Below are positions 24,210 to 32,840 of a stretch of 64,000 nucleotides of DNA, in pieces. This DNA comes from Flavobacterium sharifuzzamanii (GTDB lineage Bacteria; Bacteroidota; Bacteroidia; Flavobacteriales; Flavobacteriaceae), in contig NZ_QJGZ01000029.1 in the NCBI RefSeq assembly GCF_003254585.1, positions 33,179 to 97,178 of the forward strand, written 5' to 3'. Every line of letters begins with the position of its first letter. Within the stretch, counting starts at the first letter, position 1. The notes beneath the pieces are model-generated. The model saw only the letters and a program-made list of their open reading frames with translations. It was not told where the DNA came from and ran no database searches. The position numbers were made by a program, and so were the translations under genes.

Positions 24210-26018
24210 TTAATTTTGTCTCGTATCTTCAGCACTATTATTTTTTATAGTTTTATTGGAATGAAACTCATGTCCATTTTCACTATTTGAAGTATCTTTT
24301 CCAGCAACAATATAATTTTTGTCCTTTTTGACATCTGAATTTAAGTCACCTTCTATATTTTCATCATGATTACCGCCAACATAAAACATACTATTACCTG
24401 TAATATTTGTATTTAGCATTCCTCCAACCGTTGTAGATTTATCAATTCCCGCAGTCTCAGCAATATTCATTCCCGCAGTAGTCGTAATACTCTCAGAAGC
24501 ATTTATAATTAAGTTTTTGCAATTAAGCGTTAATGTCTCTGGTGCAGTAATCGTTGTGCTTTTGGTTTCCTCGTTCATATGCAGTTCATTCCCGCTTGGG
24601 TCAGAGAGTATAATGCAGACTTTTTCGATAAACTTGAAAAGCATTCCAAAAGGGAGTTTCCAGCCCTTTATTCGGTTTTCTGAGTCAAAGAAATCAGGCA
24701 TTTCTTTTCCGTTGTAATAGGCTCCTGACGCATAAGGGCAGTCGGCATTGCCTCCTTCGAAGCTTATCAGCACTTCTTCTCCGATTTCAGGCCTGAAGTA
24801 AAGCCCTTTTCCTGAGCCTGCATAATGCTGTACCACACGCATCCAGTCGCTTTTAGAGTTATAGGCGTCCCAATAATACTGCACTTTTACGCGTCCCATT
24901 TTTTTGGGATCATTATTATCTATTACTGAAGCAGACTGGCTGTCGGTTGCTACAAAAGCATTTACGTCTGTATAATGCGGAGCTGCAGCATCGGCAGGAA
25001 TTGCCCTGAACTCACAGGTGTAATTTCCGTTTACCTCAGAACGGTGTATAATTTCAATTGCCAGCAAATGGTGCTCTACAGTTTTGTTTTCTAGAATAAA
25101 AGTCTGTCCCAAACCTATAGGCAGATAGGAAATCCCGCTGTAGAATATGCTGTTGGCATCGTTTCCTGCAGTCTGCATTTTTACCATTTCTTCTATCTCT
25201 TCTTTATTTTGGGCATTATTGGTATAAGCGCCATTTTGTAATCCAGGGCGTACAATATAAGGCTGTTTAAAACCTGCAATAGAGGCAAACCGGTCTCTGC
25301 TTCCTTGTGCTGTTTTTTCTGCTCCGTATTTTATGTTAGCTGCATTGGCGTAATCGTAGCCTCCAAAAGAGGCTTTCTGCGAAACCAGATTGGCTTCAAT
25401 TTTCAATTTGTGAAGAGAGGACTCATTTATAATCCGGATATCGGTGTTTTTGATTTTTCCAAACTGCATGCGCATTCCGTCAAAATAGAACCATTGGGCA
25501 TAGCGTTTTGAAAGACGCTTGAGGAAATCAAAATTGGTTTCACTGTATTGTGTCTTAAATTTAAATTCTTTGATGTAAGTTGGTACGATAGCTTCGCGCT
25601 GATAAAACTCGCCAGAGTTTTCTTCTGCAAAGATTTCGAGAGCAATCTGCTGAAGATTTTTTTCAAGAAAGATTCTGGATTTTGGCATTTCGTCTAAGAC
25701 AATGGTATGGCTTACGCCAAATACTTGAAGTCCGTCTGGGCTTCCATCCTTATCGAGAGATTCTAATCTTGTGATTCTTCCTTTAGACATTAGCTGAATG
25801 CCATTTACCTTAAAAGTAAAAATCACTTCATTTCCTATGTAATTGCTAAAAGCTTTTTCCTGATCCTGCGGTTCTATAATAGTCTTTCCGCTATATTGCC
25901 AAAAGAATGAAAAATGATGATGGTCTGCCATTTTTTGAGACAGCTCGAGATTATAGTAAATAACGTTTTGGGTAAAACCTTCGATAGTAATTTTTACCTG
26001 TTCAGAGAATTGTGACAT
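24210..26018 (-). CDS. vgrG: Type VI secretion spike protein VgrG/TssI
   Basis: A 602-residue spike protein. Residues ~1-330 are the gp27-like ring (ISLEKNLQQIALEIF-type segment, then NFDFLKRLSKRYAQWFYFDG). Residues ~365-450 are the gp5-like OB fold (MGRVKVQYYWDAYNSKSDW, YFRPEIGEEVLISFEGGNAD). From ~475 on are the short repeats of the needle helix (TTITAPETLTLNC, ITTTAGMNIAETAG). No extra enzymatic domain follows, so it should carry cargo non-covalently, presumably the next gene. It lies downstream of the TssD gene. Core T6SS sheath and baseplate genes are absent, so this is an orphan cassette. Confidence 0.92.
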   Translation of the reverse strand: MSQFSEQVKITIEGFTQNVIYYNLELSQKMADHHHFSFFWQYSGKTIIEPQDQEKAFSNYIGNEVIFTFKVNGIQLMSKGRITRLESLDKDGSPDGLQVFGVSHTIVLDEMPKSRIFLEKNLQQIALEIFAEENSGEFYQREAIVPTYIKEFKFKTQYSETNFDFLKRLSKRYAQWFYFDGMRMQFGKIKNTDIRIINESSLHKLKIEANLVSQKASFGGYDYANAANIKYGAEKTAQGSRDRFASIAGFKQPYIVRPGLQNGAYTNNAQNKEEIEEMVKMQTAGNDANSIFYSGISYLPIGLGQTFILENKTVEHHLLAIEIIHRSEVNGNYTCEFRAIPADAAAPHYTDVNAFVATDSQSASVIDNNDPKKMGRVKVQYYWDAYNSKSDWMRVVQHYAGSGKGLYFRPEIGEEVLISFEGGNADCPYASGAYYNGKEMPDFFDSENRIKGWKLPFGMLFKFIEKVCIILSDPSGNELHMNEETKSTTITAPETLTLNCKNLIINASESITTTAGMNIAETAGIDKSTTVGGMLNTNITGNSMFYVGGNHDENIEGDLNSDVKKDKNYIVAGKDTSNSENGHEFHSNKTIKNNSAEDTRQN

Positions 26019-26044
26019 GGTTTTGGTGTTTAGATGAATAGGGT

Positions 26045-26440
26045 TTAGTCAAGCGAAATCCATTTTTTTGAGAAGTTAGCATCGCCAAAAATGAGTTCCT
26101 TAGCTGTCAATTCCATTGATATGGACATTGGAATTTCGGTCGTACTTTTAAATTCTTCGTTGTAAGAAATGCAGTAAGCTTTTGTAAAAATTAATTCTCT
26201 CATTTTACTCATGGCATCTCTCCTAAAAAAAATAATTTTTCCGTTTTTGGTAAGACTGCCGCTTAGCATCCAAGATAAAAAATTGGTGTTTTGAGTTGAT
26301 TCAATACTCAATTTTATAATGCCTCCTTTGGCATTTCCAACTGGTTTGTTTAGTGCATCGGTTTCTTTTTTAAACTTTATGTCAAAATCCAGCACATTAA
26401 ATTCCTCTCCGTCAATTTGTAGTTTTGCTAAAAAGCTCAT
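26045..26440 (-). CDS. tssD: T6SS tube protein TssD (Hcp-like)
   Basis: A 131-residue protein of the Bacteroidota TssD group, the subtype-iii counterpart of Hcp. The opening MSFLAKLQIDGEEFNVLDFD, the repeated beta strands (GGIIKLSIESTQNTNFLSWM, IPMSISMELTAKELIFGD) and the size fit. TssD forms stacked hexameric rings that build the tube and may carry small effectors. It is the first gene of the minus-strand cassette, 26 bp before VgrG. An orphan copy beside vgrG often means a cargo-specific tube protein. No promoter is obvious upstream. Confidence 0.88.
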   Translation of the reverse strand: MSFLAKLQIDGEEFNVLDFDIKFKKETDALNKPVGNAKGGIIKLSIESTQNTNFLSWMLSGSLTKNGKIIFFRRDAMSKMRELIFTKAYCISYNEEFKSTTEIPMSISMELTAKELIFGDANFSKKWISLD

Positions 26441-26693
26441 GTTTTTTATTTTTTTATTAAAATGTAAATTGTCTGCTATTCCAGATTCATAGAATTAGAA
26501 TGCGCTAGACTTGCATTTTTGTTTTTGAAGATGGAGGGAAGAATTGCCTGCCGTTTAGAATATTTACAGCTTGTTGTGGTATAATTATAAATTTACAAGG
26601 AAGAAAAGGCTAAAAGAGCCTTTAGAAGACATAAAAATGACAGAATAAGACTTTTTTAAATAAAACAGTATGTAGAAAAGGAGTTCTGTTTCA
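26441..26693. other. Non-coding gap upstream of tssD
   Basis: I see no convincing reading frame or RNA gene. A small hairpin AAAGGCT/AGCCTTT (26605-26623) without a T-run is present. On the minus strand TACATTTT at 26466-26459 is a near match to a -7 box for tssD. Confidence 0.4.
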
Positions 26694-26756
26694 AAAAGCG
26701 GTATCGAAAATATGCTGAACAATGGAGCTATAAAAGTAGAAGCGGTAAATGCTTAA
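26694..26756 (+). pseudogene. Duplicated 3' end of the NifU-family gene
   Basis: This 21-codon stretch encodes KSGIENMLNNGAIKVEAVNA and a stop. It matches the last 25 codons of the gene at 18621 (19446-19520) apart from a 12-bp in-frame deletion and a few substitutions. No start or upstream domain is attached. It is followed by a copy of the nifU terminator hairpin. It marks the right boundary of the T6SS cassette. Confidence 0.85.
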
Positions 26757-26777
26757 TTTCATAGAAAAGCAATATAA

Positions 26778-26800
26778 AAAGCGTCTCTTTGAGACGCTTT
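26778..26800 (+). terminator. Second copy of the nifU terminator hairpin
   Basis: AAAGCGTCTC / GAGACGCTTT with loop TTT. The stem is identical to 19542-19564, the loop differs (TTT for AAT), and the T-run is shorter. It is part of the duplicated nifU 3' segment. Confidence 0.75.
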
Positions 26801-26901
26801 CTATATTATTAATCTCTAGCTTTCAATTATTTATCATAAAAAAAACGAGTAGTACTATAAAATTAATTAATATTGTATCCTTAACCAATTAATTAAAAAC
26901 C

Positions 26902-27309
26902 ATGGGATTATCTTCATTTTTTAAAAATTTGTTTGGCTCAACCAAAGAGTCTGTAACTGAATTGGCAAATAATGCCGAAGAGACTTTTGAACAAGCAAAA
27001 GAAGCTGCTGCACCTTACATCGAGAAAGCCGAAGCTTTTGCGGAAGAAACAATCGAAAAAGTAAAAGAAGTTTCAGAACCTATTATTGACCGTGCTTCAG
27101 AATATGCTGAAAAAGCAAAAGAAACTGTAAGCGAATATGCAGATAAAGCATCTGACGCGATAAACGATGTTGTTGATTCTGTTAAAGGAAAAACAGCTGC
27201 TCTAAGCTCTGAAACGTCTGAAACCATTTCGGAAACTGTTGTTGATGCAAGCGAAAAAACAGCACAAGAAGTAGAAGAAATAGCTGATGACGCTGCGGAG
27301 AAAGCATAA
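26902..27309 (+). CDS. LEA-like/apolipophorin-like helical repeat protein
   Basis: A 135-residue, highly charged protein of repeated 11-residue-type helical units rich in Ala, Glu and Lys (EQAKEAAAPYIEKAEAFAEE, SEYAEKAKETVSEYADKASD). It begins with MGLSSFFKNLFGS and has no signal peptide. The composition resembles LEA/YtxH-like stress proteins that are unstructured in solution and fold as amphipathic helices. In the ancestral order it would lie directly downstream of nifU, before the cassette entered. A terminator follows at 27359. A membrane- or desiccation-protection role is family inference only. Confidence 0.7.
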   Translation: MGLSSFFKNLFGSTKESVTELANNAEETFEQAKEAAAPYIEKAEAFAEETIEKVKEVSEPIIDRASEYAEKAKETVSEYADKASDAINDVVDSVKGKTAALSSETSETISETVVDASEKTAQEVEEIADDAAEKA

Positions 27310-27338
27310 AGCCACTTTTAGAATAATGTAATTATTTT

Positions 27339-27346
27339 TATATTTG
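27339..27346 (+). promoter_or_regulatory. -7 box between the LEA-like gene and mscS
   Basis: TATATTTG matches TAnnTTTG. It lies 13 bp before the hairpin at 27359-27378, so any transcript starting here would run straight into that hairpin before reaching the MscS start at 27396. Confidence 0.4.
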
Positions 27347-27358
27347 CAGTACTAATAT

Positions 27359-27384
27359 ACCTTCTCTTATGAGAAGGTTTTTTT
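27359..27384 (+). terminator. Terminator or leader hairpin before mscS
   Basis: ACCTTCTC / GAGAAGGT with a TTAT loop, followed by seven T residues. The ATG at 27369 lies inside this hairpin, which argues against it as the mscS start. Confidence 0.8.
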
Positions 27385-27395
27385 ATTTTAAATCT

Positions 27396-28208
27396 ATGAA
27401 TCTTAGCCCAGAACAAGTCAGTAAATACATCAGCCGTTTTATTGACATTTTAGTTGATTATTCACCAAAACTGATTTCCGCATTTTTAATCTTATTTGTT
27501 GGTTTGTATGCCATCAGATTGATTAATCGAATTATTAGAAAAATAATGATTCAGCGAAATCTCGATCCTACATTAACCAAATTCTTATCCGACATTTTAT
27601 TATGGGCGTTGCGAATATTATTGTTTGTAACCTTTATTTCTAAATTAGGAATAGAAACTTCGTCTTTCGTTGCTATTTTAGGAGCAATGGGTCTTGCGGT
27701 TGGTTTATCATTGCAAGGATCGCTTTCTAACTTTGCGGGCGGAATGCTAATCATTGTTTTCAAGCCTTTTAAAGTTGGAGATACAATAGAAGCACAAGGT
27801 GTTGTTGCAACAGTTCTTGAAATTCAGATTTTTGTCACCAAAATGCTTACTGCAAATAATCAGACTGTATTTGTTCCAAATGGTTCTTTGTCTAATGGAA
27901 ATATCATCAATTACTCAATGCAAGGAGAGAGAAGAGCCGATTTGACTTTCGCTATTTCCTATGATTCTGACATTAAAAAGGCAAAAGAAATTCTTTTAGA
28001 TGTTTTAAATAAAAACCCTAAAGTATTGAAGAAACCTGCACCAGAGGTCTTTGTAAAAAACCTATCGGCTAGTTCTATTGACTTTGCTGTTCGTCCTTGG
28101 GCAAAAAACGCGAATTATGGAGCTGTATTTTCTGAAACTTTAGAGAATTGCAAAATAGCATTGGATGAGGCAGGAATTGCAATTCAACCGTACACTATTC
28201 AGAAATAA
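27396..28208 (+). CDS. MscS-type small-conductance mechanosensitive channel
   Basis: A 270-residue inner membrane channel that opens under hypo-osmotic stress to release solutes. Three transmembrane helices precede the pore-lining TM3 with its Gly/Ala pattern (VAILGAMGLAVGLSLQGSLS) at ~95-114. The beta domain follows (FKVGDTIEAQGVVATVLEI, TVFVPNGSLSNGNIINYS), then the C-terminal alpha/beta domain. I chose ATG 27396 rather than 27369 because the earlier ATG sits in a terminator-like hairpin and would add a non-conserved RRFFYFKS extension. It is convergent with tsaB, with 2 bp between the genes. Confidence 0.93.
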   Translation: MNLSPEQVSKYISRFIDILVDYSPKLISAFLILFVGLYAIRLINRIIRKIMIQRNLDPTLTKFLSDILLWALRILLFVTFISKLGIETSSFVAILGAMGLAVGLSLQGSLSNFAGGMLIIVFKPFKVGDTIEAQGVVATVLEIQIFVTKMLTANNQTVFVPNGSLSNGNIINYSMQGERRADLTFAISYDSDIKKAKEILLDVLNKNPKVLKKPAPEVFVKNLSASSIDFAVRPWAKNANYGAVFSETLENCKIALDEAGIAIQPYTIQK

Positions 28209-28210
28209 TA

Positions 28211-28882
28211 TTATTGTTTCTTTGGAGGAGCAATCATAAAATCTTTTAAATAATAAGGTTCAAAATAAGCGACATCTACAGTGTCGCTTTTTTGATACTT
28301 ATCAAAACTGATTTTACTCATTGCTTGCGCTGAAGGATATTTTATGTTTTCTAAAAACACAAAGTTGTCTTTAGTCAAAATAGCTTTGCATTTATCAGCG
28401 CAATCGCCAACAAAGTAAAGCTTATCTGTATATTCTTGAAATGAGTTTTCGTCAATGATTTCGGCTTTAATAGCTCTTTCCAATGTCAAATCTGAATTAA
28501 AAATGGCGCTATAAACTTCCATTCGGCGAGCATCTAACATTGGTATAATCTTTCCGTCTGTAACTCCTGCTTGCGATGCCAAAGTTTGAAGTGTATCAAC
28601 AGCAATTAATGGAATGTTTAAAGCATAACATAAACCTTTTGCTGCAGAAACACCAATTCTTAAACCTGTATATGATCCTGGGCCTTGGCTAACAGCAACA
28701 GCTTTTAAATCCTGCGCCGATATTCCTGCTTTTCCTATTACTTCTTCAATAAAGACATGAAGTTTTTCGGCATGCGAATATCCTTCATCAGCTAATTCAT
28801 TGCAAACAATGGTCTGGCCATCCTTTGCAATAGATACAGAACAATTTTTAGTAGCCGTTTCGATATTGAGAATAAAAGACAA
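28211..28882 (-). CDS. tsaB: tRNA threonylcarbamoyladenosine biosynthesis protein TsaB
   Basis: TsaB is the inactive ASKHA-fold partner of TsaD in the complex that adds threonylcarbamoyl to A37 of ANN-decoding tRNAs. The N terminus ILNIETATKNCSVSIAKDG, the motif VSQGPGSYTGLRIGVSAAKGL (read as two overlapping pieces near residues 64-84) and MLDARRMEVYSA at ~120 are all family signatures. It is 223 residues, normal length. It lies downstream of the efflux genes with a 32-bp gap and may be cotranscribed with them, although it is functionally unrelated. Confidence 0.93.
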   Translation of the reverse strand: MSFILNIETATKNCSVSIAKDGQTIVCNELADEGYSHAEKLHVFIEEVIGKAGISAQDLKAVAVSQGPGSYTGLRIGVSAAKGLCYALNIPLIAVDTLQTLASQAGVTDGKIIPMLDARRMEVYSAIFNSDLTLERAIKAEIIDENSFQEYTDKLYFVGDCADKCKAILTKDNFVFLENIKYPSAQAMSKISFDKYQKSDTVDVAYFEPYYLKDFMIAPPKKQ

Positions 28883-28914
28883 AGTATTAAATTTTAAATT
28901 ATTATGGTATTATA

Positions 28915-30207
28915 TTATTTCTTTGGAGCGTCAGCTTTTTTAAGTTTTACCTTATCTCCAGAGTTTAGCTCTTTAGAAACTGTTGTATAAGGTCCTGTAA
29001 TAACAACATCGCCCGATTTTAAACCAGACATCACTTCGATATTGGTATCGTCCTGAATTCCGGTTTTAATGATTCTAATCTTAGCTTTATCTCCAACTTT
29101 TACAAAAACACATTCGAATTTTTTATCGCTTTTTGGAGCTGCCTTTTTATCTTCATTTGGATCTTCAACCGTAAAGTCTTTTACAGCCGTAGTATCCGAT
29201 TTTACTACCACAGAACTAATTGGCACTGCTAAAACATTTGTTTTTGTTGTCGTAATAATATCAACTGTAGCTGTCATTCCAGGTCTAAAAGGAGAGTATG
29301 TGCTTGGTTTTCCTTCTAATAAATCTTGATACGAATCTTTCAGGATACGAACTTTAACTTTAAAATTTGTCACCTGATCTGAAGTTAATGTAGTACTTGC
29401 AGAATTCGAAATACTGGTTACAACTCCTTTAAATTTCTTTTTTAAATAAGCGTCAACTTCAACATTTGCTTCGTCTCCTATTTTAATTTTTACGATGTCA
29501 TTTTCATTCACATCAACTTCAACCTCCATATTATTCAAGTTAGCAACACGCAAAAGCTCAGTTCCGGCCATTTGCTGCGTTCCTAAAACTCTTTCTCCCA
29601 ATTCTACGTTTAATACAGAAATGGTTCCGTCAGCTGGAGAATAAATTGTTGTACGTCCTAAGTTATCTCGGGCTTCTGTAACAGATGCCGAAGCGCTTTG
29701 AACATTGTAATAAGCACTTTGTTTTGTTGCTTTGGCAACTTCAAAAGTAGAAATGGCCTTATCCCAATCTGATTTTGAAATTACACCTTTATCATACAAT
29801 ATTTTATTGCGCTCATAATTTGCTTTTGCTTCTTTAAAACTGGCGTCAGATTGAGTAAGACTTGCTTTTGTTCCAGCTAAATTTGCAACAGACCTATCTA
29901 ATCCTGAAGTATATAAATCGGGATTTATTTTTACTAATAAATCACCTTTTTTTACTACCTGCCCCTCTTTTACATTGAGTGCAATAATTTCACCCGAAAC
30001 CATCGAAGCGATTTTAACTTCAATTTCGGGCTGGATTTTTCCTGTTGCAGAGACTGTTTCAACAATTGTTGACGCCGTCACTTTTGCAGTTTCTACTTCT
30101 TTTCCTTCGTCCTTATTCCCTATTAATCCTGCCTTAGAAAGACCAACCAAAGCTACGATAATAACTACCGCAGCACCTAATAAAGAATAAACTGTTTTTT
30201 TCTGCAT
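28915..30207 (-). CDS. HlyD/MacA-type efflux periplasmic adaptor
   Basis: A 430-residue adaptor with one N-terminal membrane helix (LLGAAVVIIVALVGLSKAG). A biotinyl-lipoyl half-motif (ASMVSGEIIALNVKEGQVVK) is followed by an alpha-hairpin (~105-185), then the second lipoyl half (YSPADGTISVLNVELGERV), a beta-barrel domain and a membrane-proximal domain. Such proteins bridge an inner membrane pump and a TolC-like channel. It is 6 bp downstream of the TolC-family gene and is the second adaptor of this cluster; the first is at 31682. The two may serve different pumps or form a mixed assembly. Confidence 0.88.
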   Translation of the reverse strand: MQKKTVYSLLGAAVVIIVALVGLSKAGLIGNKDEGKEVETAKVTASTIVETVSATGKIQPEIEVKIASMVSGEIIALNVKEGQVVKKGDLLVKINPDLYTSGLDRSVANLAGTKASLTQSDASFKEAKANYERNKILYDKGVISKSDWDKAISTFEVAKATKQSAYYNVQSASASVTEARDNLGRTTIYSPADGTISVLNVELGERVLGTQQMAGTELLRVANLNNMEVEVDVNENDIVKIKIGDEANVEVDAYLKKKFKGVVTSISNSASTTLTSDQVTNFKVKVRILKDSYQDLLEGKPSTYSPFRPGMTATVDIITTTKTNVLAVPISSVVVKSDTTAVKDFTVEDPNEDKKAAPKSDKKFECVFVKVGDKAKIRIIKTGIQDDTNIEVMSGLKSGDVVITGPYTTVSKELNSGDKVKLKKADAPKK

Positions 30208-30213
30208 AATAAA

Positions 30214-31596
30214 TTATTTTGTAATAATTGGAACAATTGGAATTCCGAAATAAAACTCTAATATTTTAATTTTGAACATGTAATCGTATTTTGTTCTGAT
30301 GACATCAGATTGCGCATTAGTCAATAAGGTTTGAGCTTGTGTGAAATCAAATGAGTTCATTAAACCTACATCATATTTTTCTTTTGCATAATTGTAAGCC
30401 TGCTGTCTTGCCTCTAAAGTTACAGTAGACGATTCGTACGTATTTAAAGCTCCTCTTGCATCCGTAAATGCCGTATAAACGTTACGTTGCAAATCTAAAC
30501 TTTTTTGCTCTAAATCTATTTTAGATTTCTCTAAACTTACTTTATTGCGCTCTACATTATTCTTAACTGAAAAACCATTAAAAATAGGAACATTTAACTG
30601 CAAACCAAAATTATGTCCTTTATTATCACTAAACTGCTGGAATATCGGATCTGGCCCTACAGTATATGGATTGCCGCTTGCATCTAATTTAACTTGATCG
30701 CTATAACTTGCTCTGGTATTAAATCCATAGAAACCAGAAAGTGTTGGCTGATACGCTCCTTTAGCAATAGAAACATTTTTCTCAGCGATTTCAAGATTTG
30801 TTTGTGCTAATTTTAACTCTGTTCTAGTTTCTTTAGCTTTATTGTAAATTTCAATTGGAGTTTGAGCTAGAATATTATTTTCATCTGCTACTTTGGTATC
30901 GTCAACTACATCAAAATCTGCAAATTCTTTTAACTGTAAAAGCTGTGCTAAACTCAATTTAGAAATTAATAAATTATTTTCAGAAACGGCTATGTTTTGT
31001 TTATCGGTTGCTACAGTAGCTTTCAAATCCAACAAATCTCCACGCGGGATAGTTCCTGCATTTACCATTTCTTCAGAACGGGTGTATCGTTTTTCATCAA
31101 TTGCTAATTGCTCTTTCTTAACCTTTAAATCTTCTTTATTAGATAAAATTTGCAAAAATGCACTAGCCACATTTAAAGAAATATCTTCCTGCATTTTTAA
31201 CAGCTGATAATGTGAGGCAATGATACTTAATTTTGCCTTTCTCATAGTGTTTTGGTTCTGCAGACCTTTGTAGATATCAACTCCTGCATTTAACCCAATT
31301 GAAGAATATTGTGTGGTTTGATTACGTAAAATACCTGTTGTAACATCCTGGTTCAAACCTATGTTCCAAGAGTGAGAAGCATTTCCATTTACTGATGGAA
31401 GATAATTGCCTAAGGCTCCTCTTTTATCAATTTCAGCATTTTTTACGTCTAATTCAGATAGTTTTACTGTGATATTATTTTCGAGTGCATATCTCACACA
31501 CTCTTCTAATGTCCATTTCTTAGTTTGCGCCTGTCCAGTTAATCCGAAACCGAATAACAATGCTATAACCAGACTATTATATTTATTTATTTTCAT
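30214..31596 (-). CDS. TolC-family outer membrane efflux protein
   Basis: A 460-residue outer membrane channel with a signal peptide (LVIALLFGFGLTGQAQ). The opening WTLEECVRYALENNITVKL is the typical OEP start. Two long alpha-helical/barrel halves follow, with repeated NAEID- and IAEKNVSIAKG-type segments; the end FEYFGIPIV-like tail is short. It provides the outer membrane exit for the MacA/MacB pump encoded upstream. An 85-bp gap with a TAAATTTG box separates it from the upstream adaptor, so it may have its own promoter. Confidence 0.9.
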   Translation of the reverse strand: MKINKYNSLVIALLFGFGLTGQAQTKKWTLEECVRYALENNITVKLSELDVKNAEIDKRGALGNYLPSVNGNASHSWNIGLNQDVTTGILRNQTTQYSSIGLNAGVDIYKGLQNQNTMRKAKLSIIASHYQLLKMQEDISLNVASAFLQILSNKEDLKVKKEQLAIDEKRYTRSEEMVNAGTIPRGDLLDLKATVATDKQNIAVSENNLLISKLSLAQLLQLKEFADFDVVDDTKVADENNILAQTPIEIYNKAKETRTELKLAQTNLEIAEKNVSIAKGAYQPTLSGFYGFNTRASYSDQVKLDASGNPYTVGPDPIFQQFSDNKGHNFGLQLNVPIFNGFSVKNNVERNKVSLEKSKIDLEQKSLDLQRNVYTAFTDARGALNTYESSTVTLEARQQAYNYAKEKYDVGLMNSFDFTQAQTLLTNAQSDVIRTKYDYMFKIKILEFYFGIPIVPIITK

Positions 31597-31631
31597 ATAC
31601 TTTTAATGAAGGCGCAGTAAACCGAACTACG

Positions 31632-31639
31632 CAAATTTA
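31632..31639 (-). promoter_or_regulatory. -7 box before the TolC-family gene
   Basis: On the minus strand this reads TAAATTTG, 35 bp before the ATG at 31596. It suggests that the TolC-adaptor pair can be transcribed apart from the ABC genes. Confidence 0.45.
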
Positions 31640-31681
31640 ACATTTTTAAAACCAAAAAGATCCTTAACCTTTCAAATTAGC

Positions 31682-32803
31682 TTATTTTTTTTCTTTGTCT
31701 CCTTCGTTAATTAGGCCCTGATTCCAGATTTTAATTTTATCTGTATCATTTACGCCGCTTTTAACTTGAACGTAGATTCCGTCGCTTACTCCAAGAACCA
31801 AATCTCTTCTTTCAAATTTCTGTGGAGCAGTTTCAACTTCTACATAAGGCTTTTGTGTTTTTTTGTCAAATTGAACTAAAGACTCTTTAATTGCCAAAAC
31901 CTTCTCTGCTTTTTCTAAAATAATTGAAGCATTGGCACTTAAACCAGCTCTAATAAAAGTATCATCTCTGTTAACCATTTGTGCTTTGATTTCAAATTGG
32001 ATTGCTCCATTTTCTGTAACTCCTTTTGGAGCAATATAATTTAAAACGGCATCAAACTTTTTATTTTCGATTGCACCAATTGTAATCTCAATTGGCATTT
32101 TTTCTTTAATTTTTCCAACCTCAGACTCATCGATTTTTCCAATAAAAATCATTCTTCCAACATCGGCAACACTTGCAATTGTAGTTCCTTCGTTGAAGTT
32201 ATTACTTTCAATAACTTGGTTACCTACTTTTACCGGAACATCTAATACCATTCCGTTCACTGTAGAACGAATTAACGTGTTAGCATAATTCCCCAAAGAT
32301 GAAGTTGTTCCTGTTTTAACGATATCTAAACCTTGTTTTGCAGCTAAATAGTTTTGTTTTGCTTGATTGTATGCTAACAATGCAGCATCATAGTCATTTG
32401 CAGAAATTACATCTTTTTCGAATAATGTTTTCTGTCTCTTATAGATTTTTTCCTGATTATCTAATGCTATTTTAGCTGTCTGCACTTGATTCTGAGAATT
32501 ACTTACATTCGAAACGTTTGCTACAACTCTAATCTTAGCAATCATATCACCAGCTTTGATTTTTTCACCCGCTTTGATGTACACTTCTTCAATAATACCT
32601 GAGATATTTGGTTTGATTAGAACCTCTTCATCAGGCTGAATATTACCTGTCGCAATAGTATTTTTTACGATAGTCTTGATTTCTGCTTTTTCCGTTTTAA
32701 ATACAATCGGCGATTCTTGGTTTTTAGCATACAAATAGTACAGCGCGCCAAAAAAAACAACTGCGATAAATATTAAAATGGTTACGGTTACTCCTTTTTT
32801 CAT
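31682..32803 (-). CDS. MacA-type efflux periplasmic adaptor
   Basis: A 373-residue adaptor with an N-terminal anchor (VTILIFIAVVFFGALYYLY). The first lipoyl half is KPNISGIIEEVYIKAGEKIK, followed by an alpha-hairpin (~95-165), the second half (STVNGMVLDVPVKVGNQV), then beta-barrel and membrane-proximal domains (PIEITIGAIENKKFDAVLNY). It lies 37 bp after the second permease gene of the ABC exporter, so it is the natural MacA partner of that pump. It is a distant paralogue of the adaptor at 28915. Confidence 0.88.
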   Translation of the reverse strand: MKKGVTVTILIFIAVVFFGALYYLYAKNQESPIVFKTEKAEIKTIVKNTIATGNIQPDEEVLIKPNISGIIEEVYIKAGEKIKAGDMIAKIRVVANVSNVSNSQNQVQTAKIALDNQEKIYKRQKTLFEKDVISANDYDAALLAYNQAKQNYLAAKQGLDIVKTGTTSSLGNYANTLIRSTVNGMVLDVPVKVGNQVIESNNFNEGTTIASVADVGRMIFIGKIDESEVGKIKEKMPIEITIGAIENKKFDAVLNYIAPKGVTENGAIQFEIKAQMVNRDDTFIRAGLSANASIILEKAEKVLAIKESLVQFDKKTQKPYVEVETAPQKFERRDLVLGVSDGIYVQVKSGVNDTDKIKIWNQGLINEGDKEKK

Positions 32804-32840
32804 TTGTCTAGGGTTTAATCGATTTATTTTGATTGATAAT

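Noticed and set aside
26441..26693. Prophage or integrase remnant beside the T6SS cassette
   Set aside because: No frame with integrase, transposase or phage motifs is visible in the gap or in the cassette.
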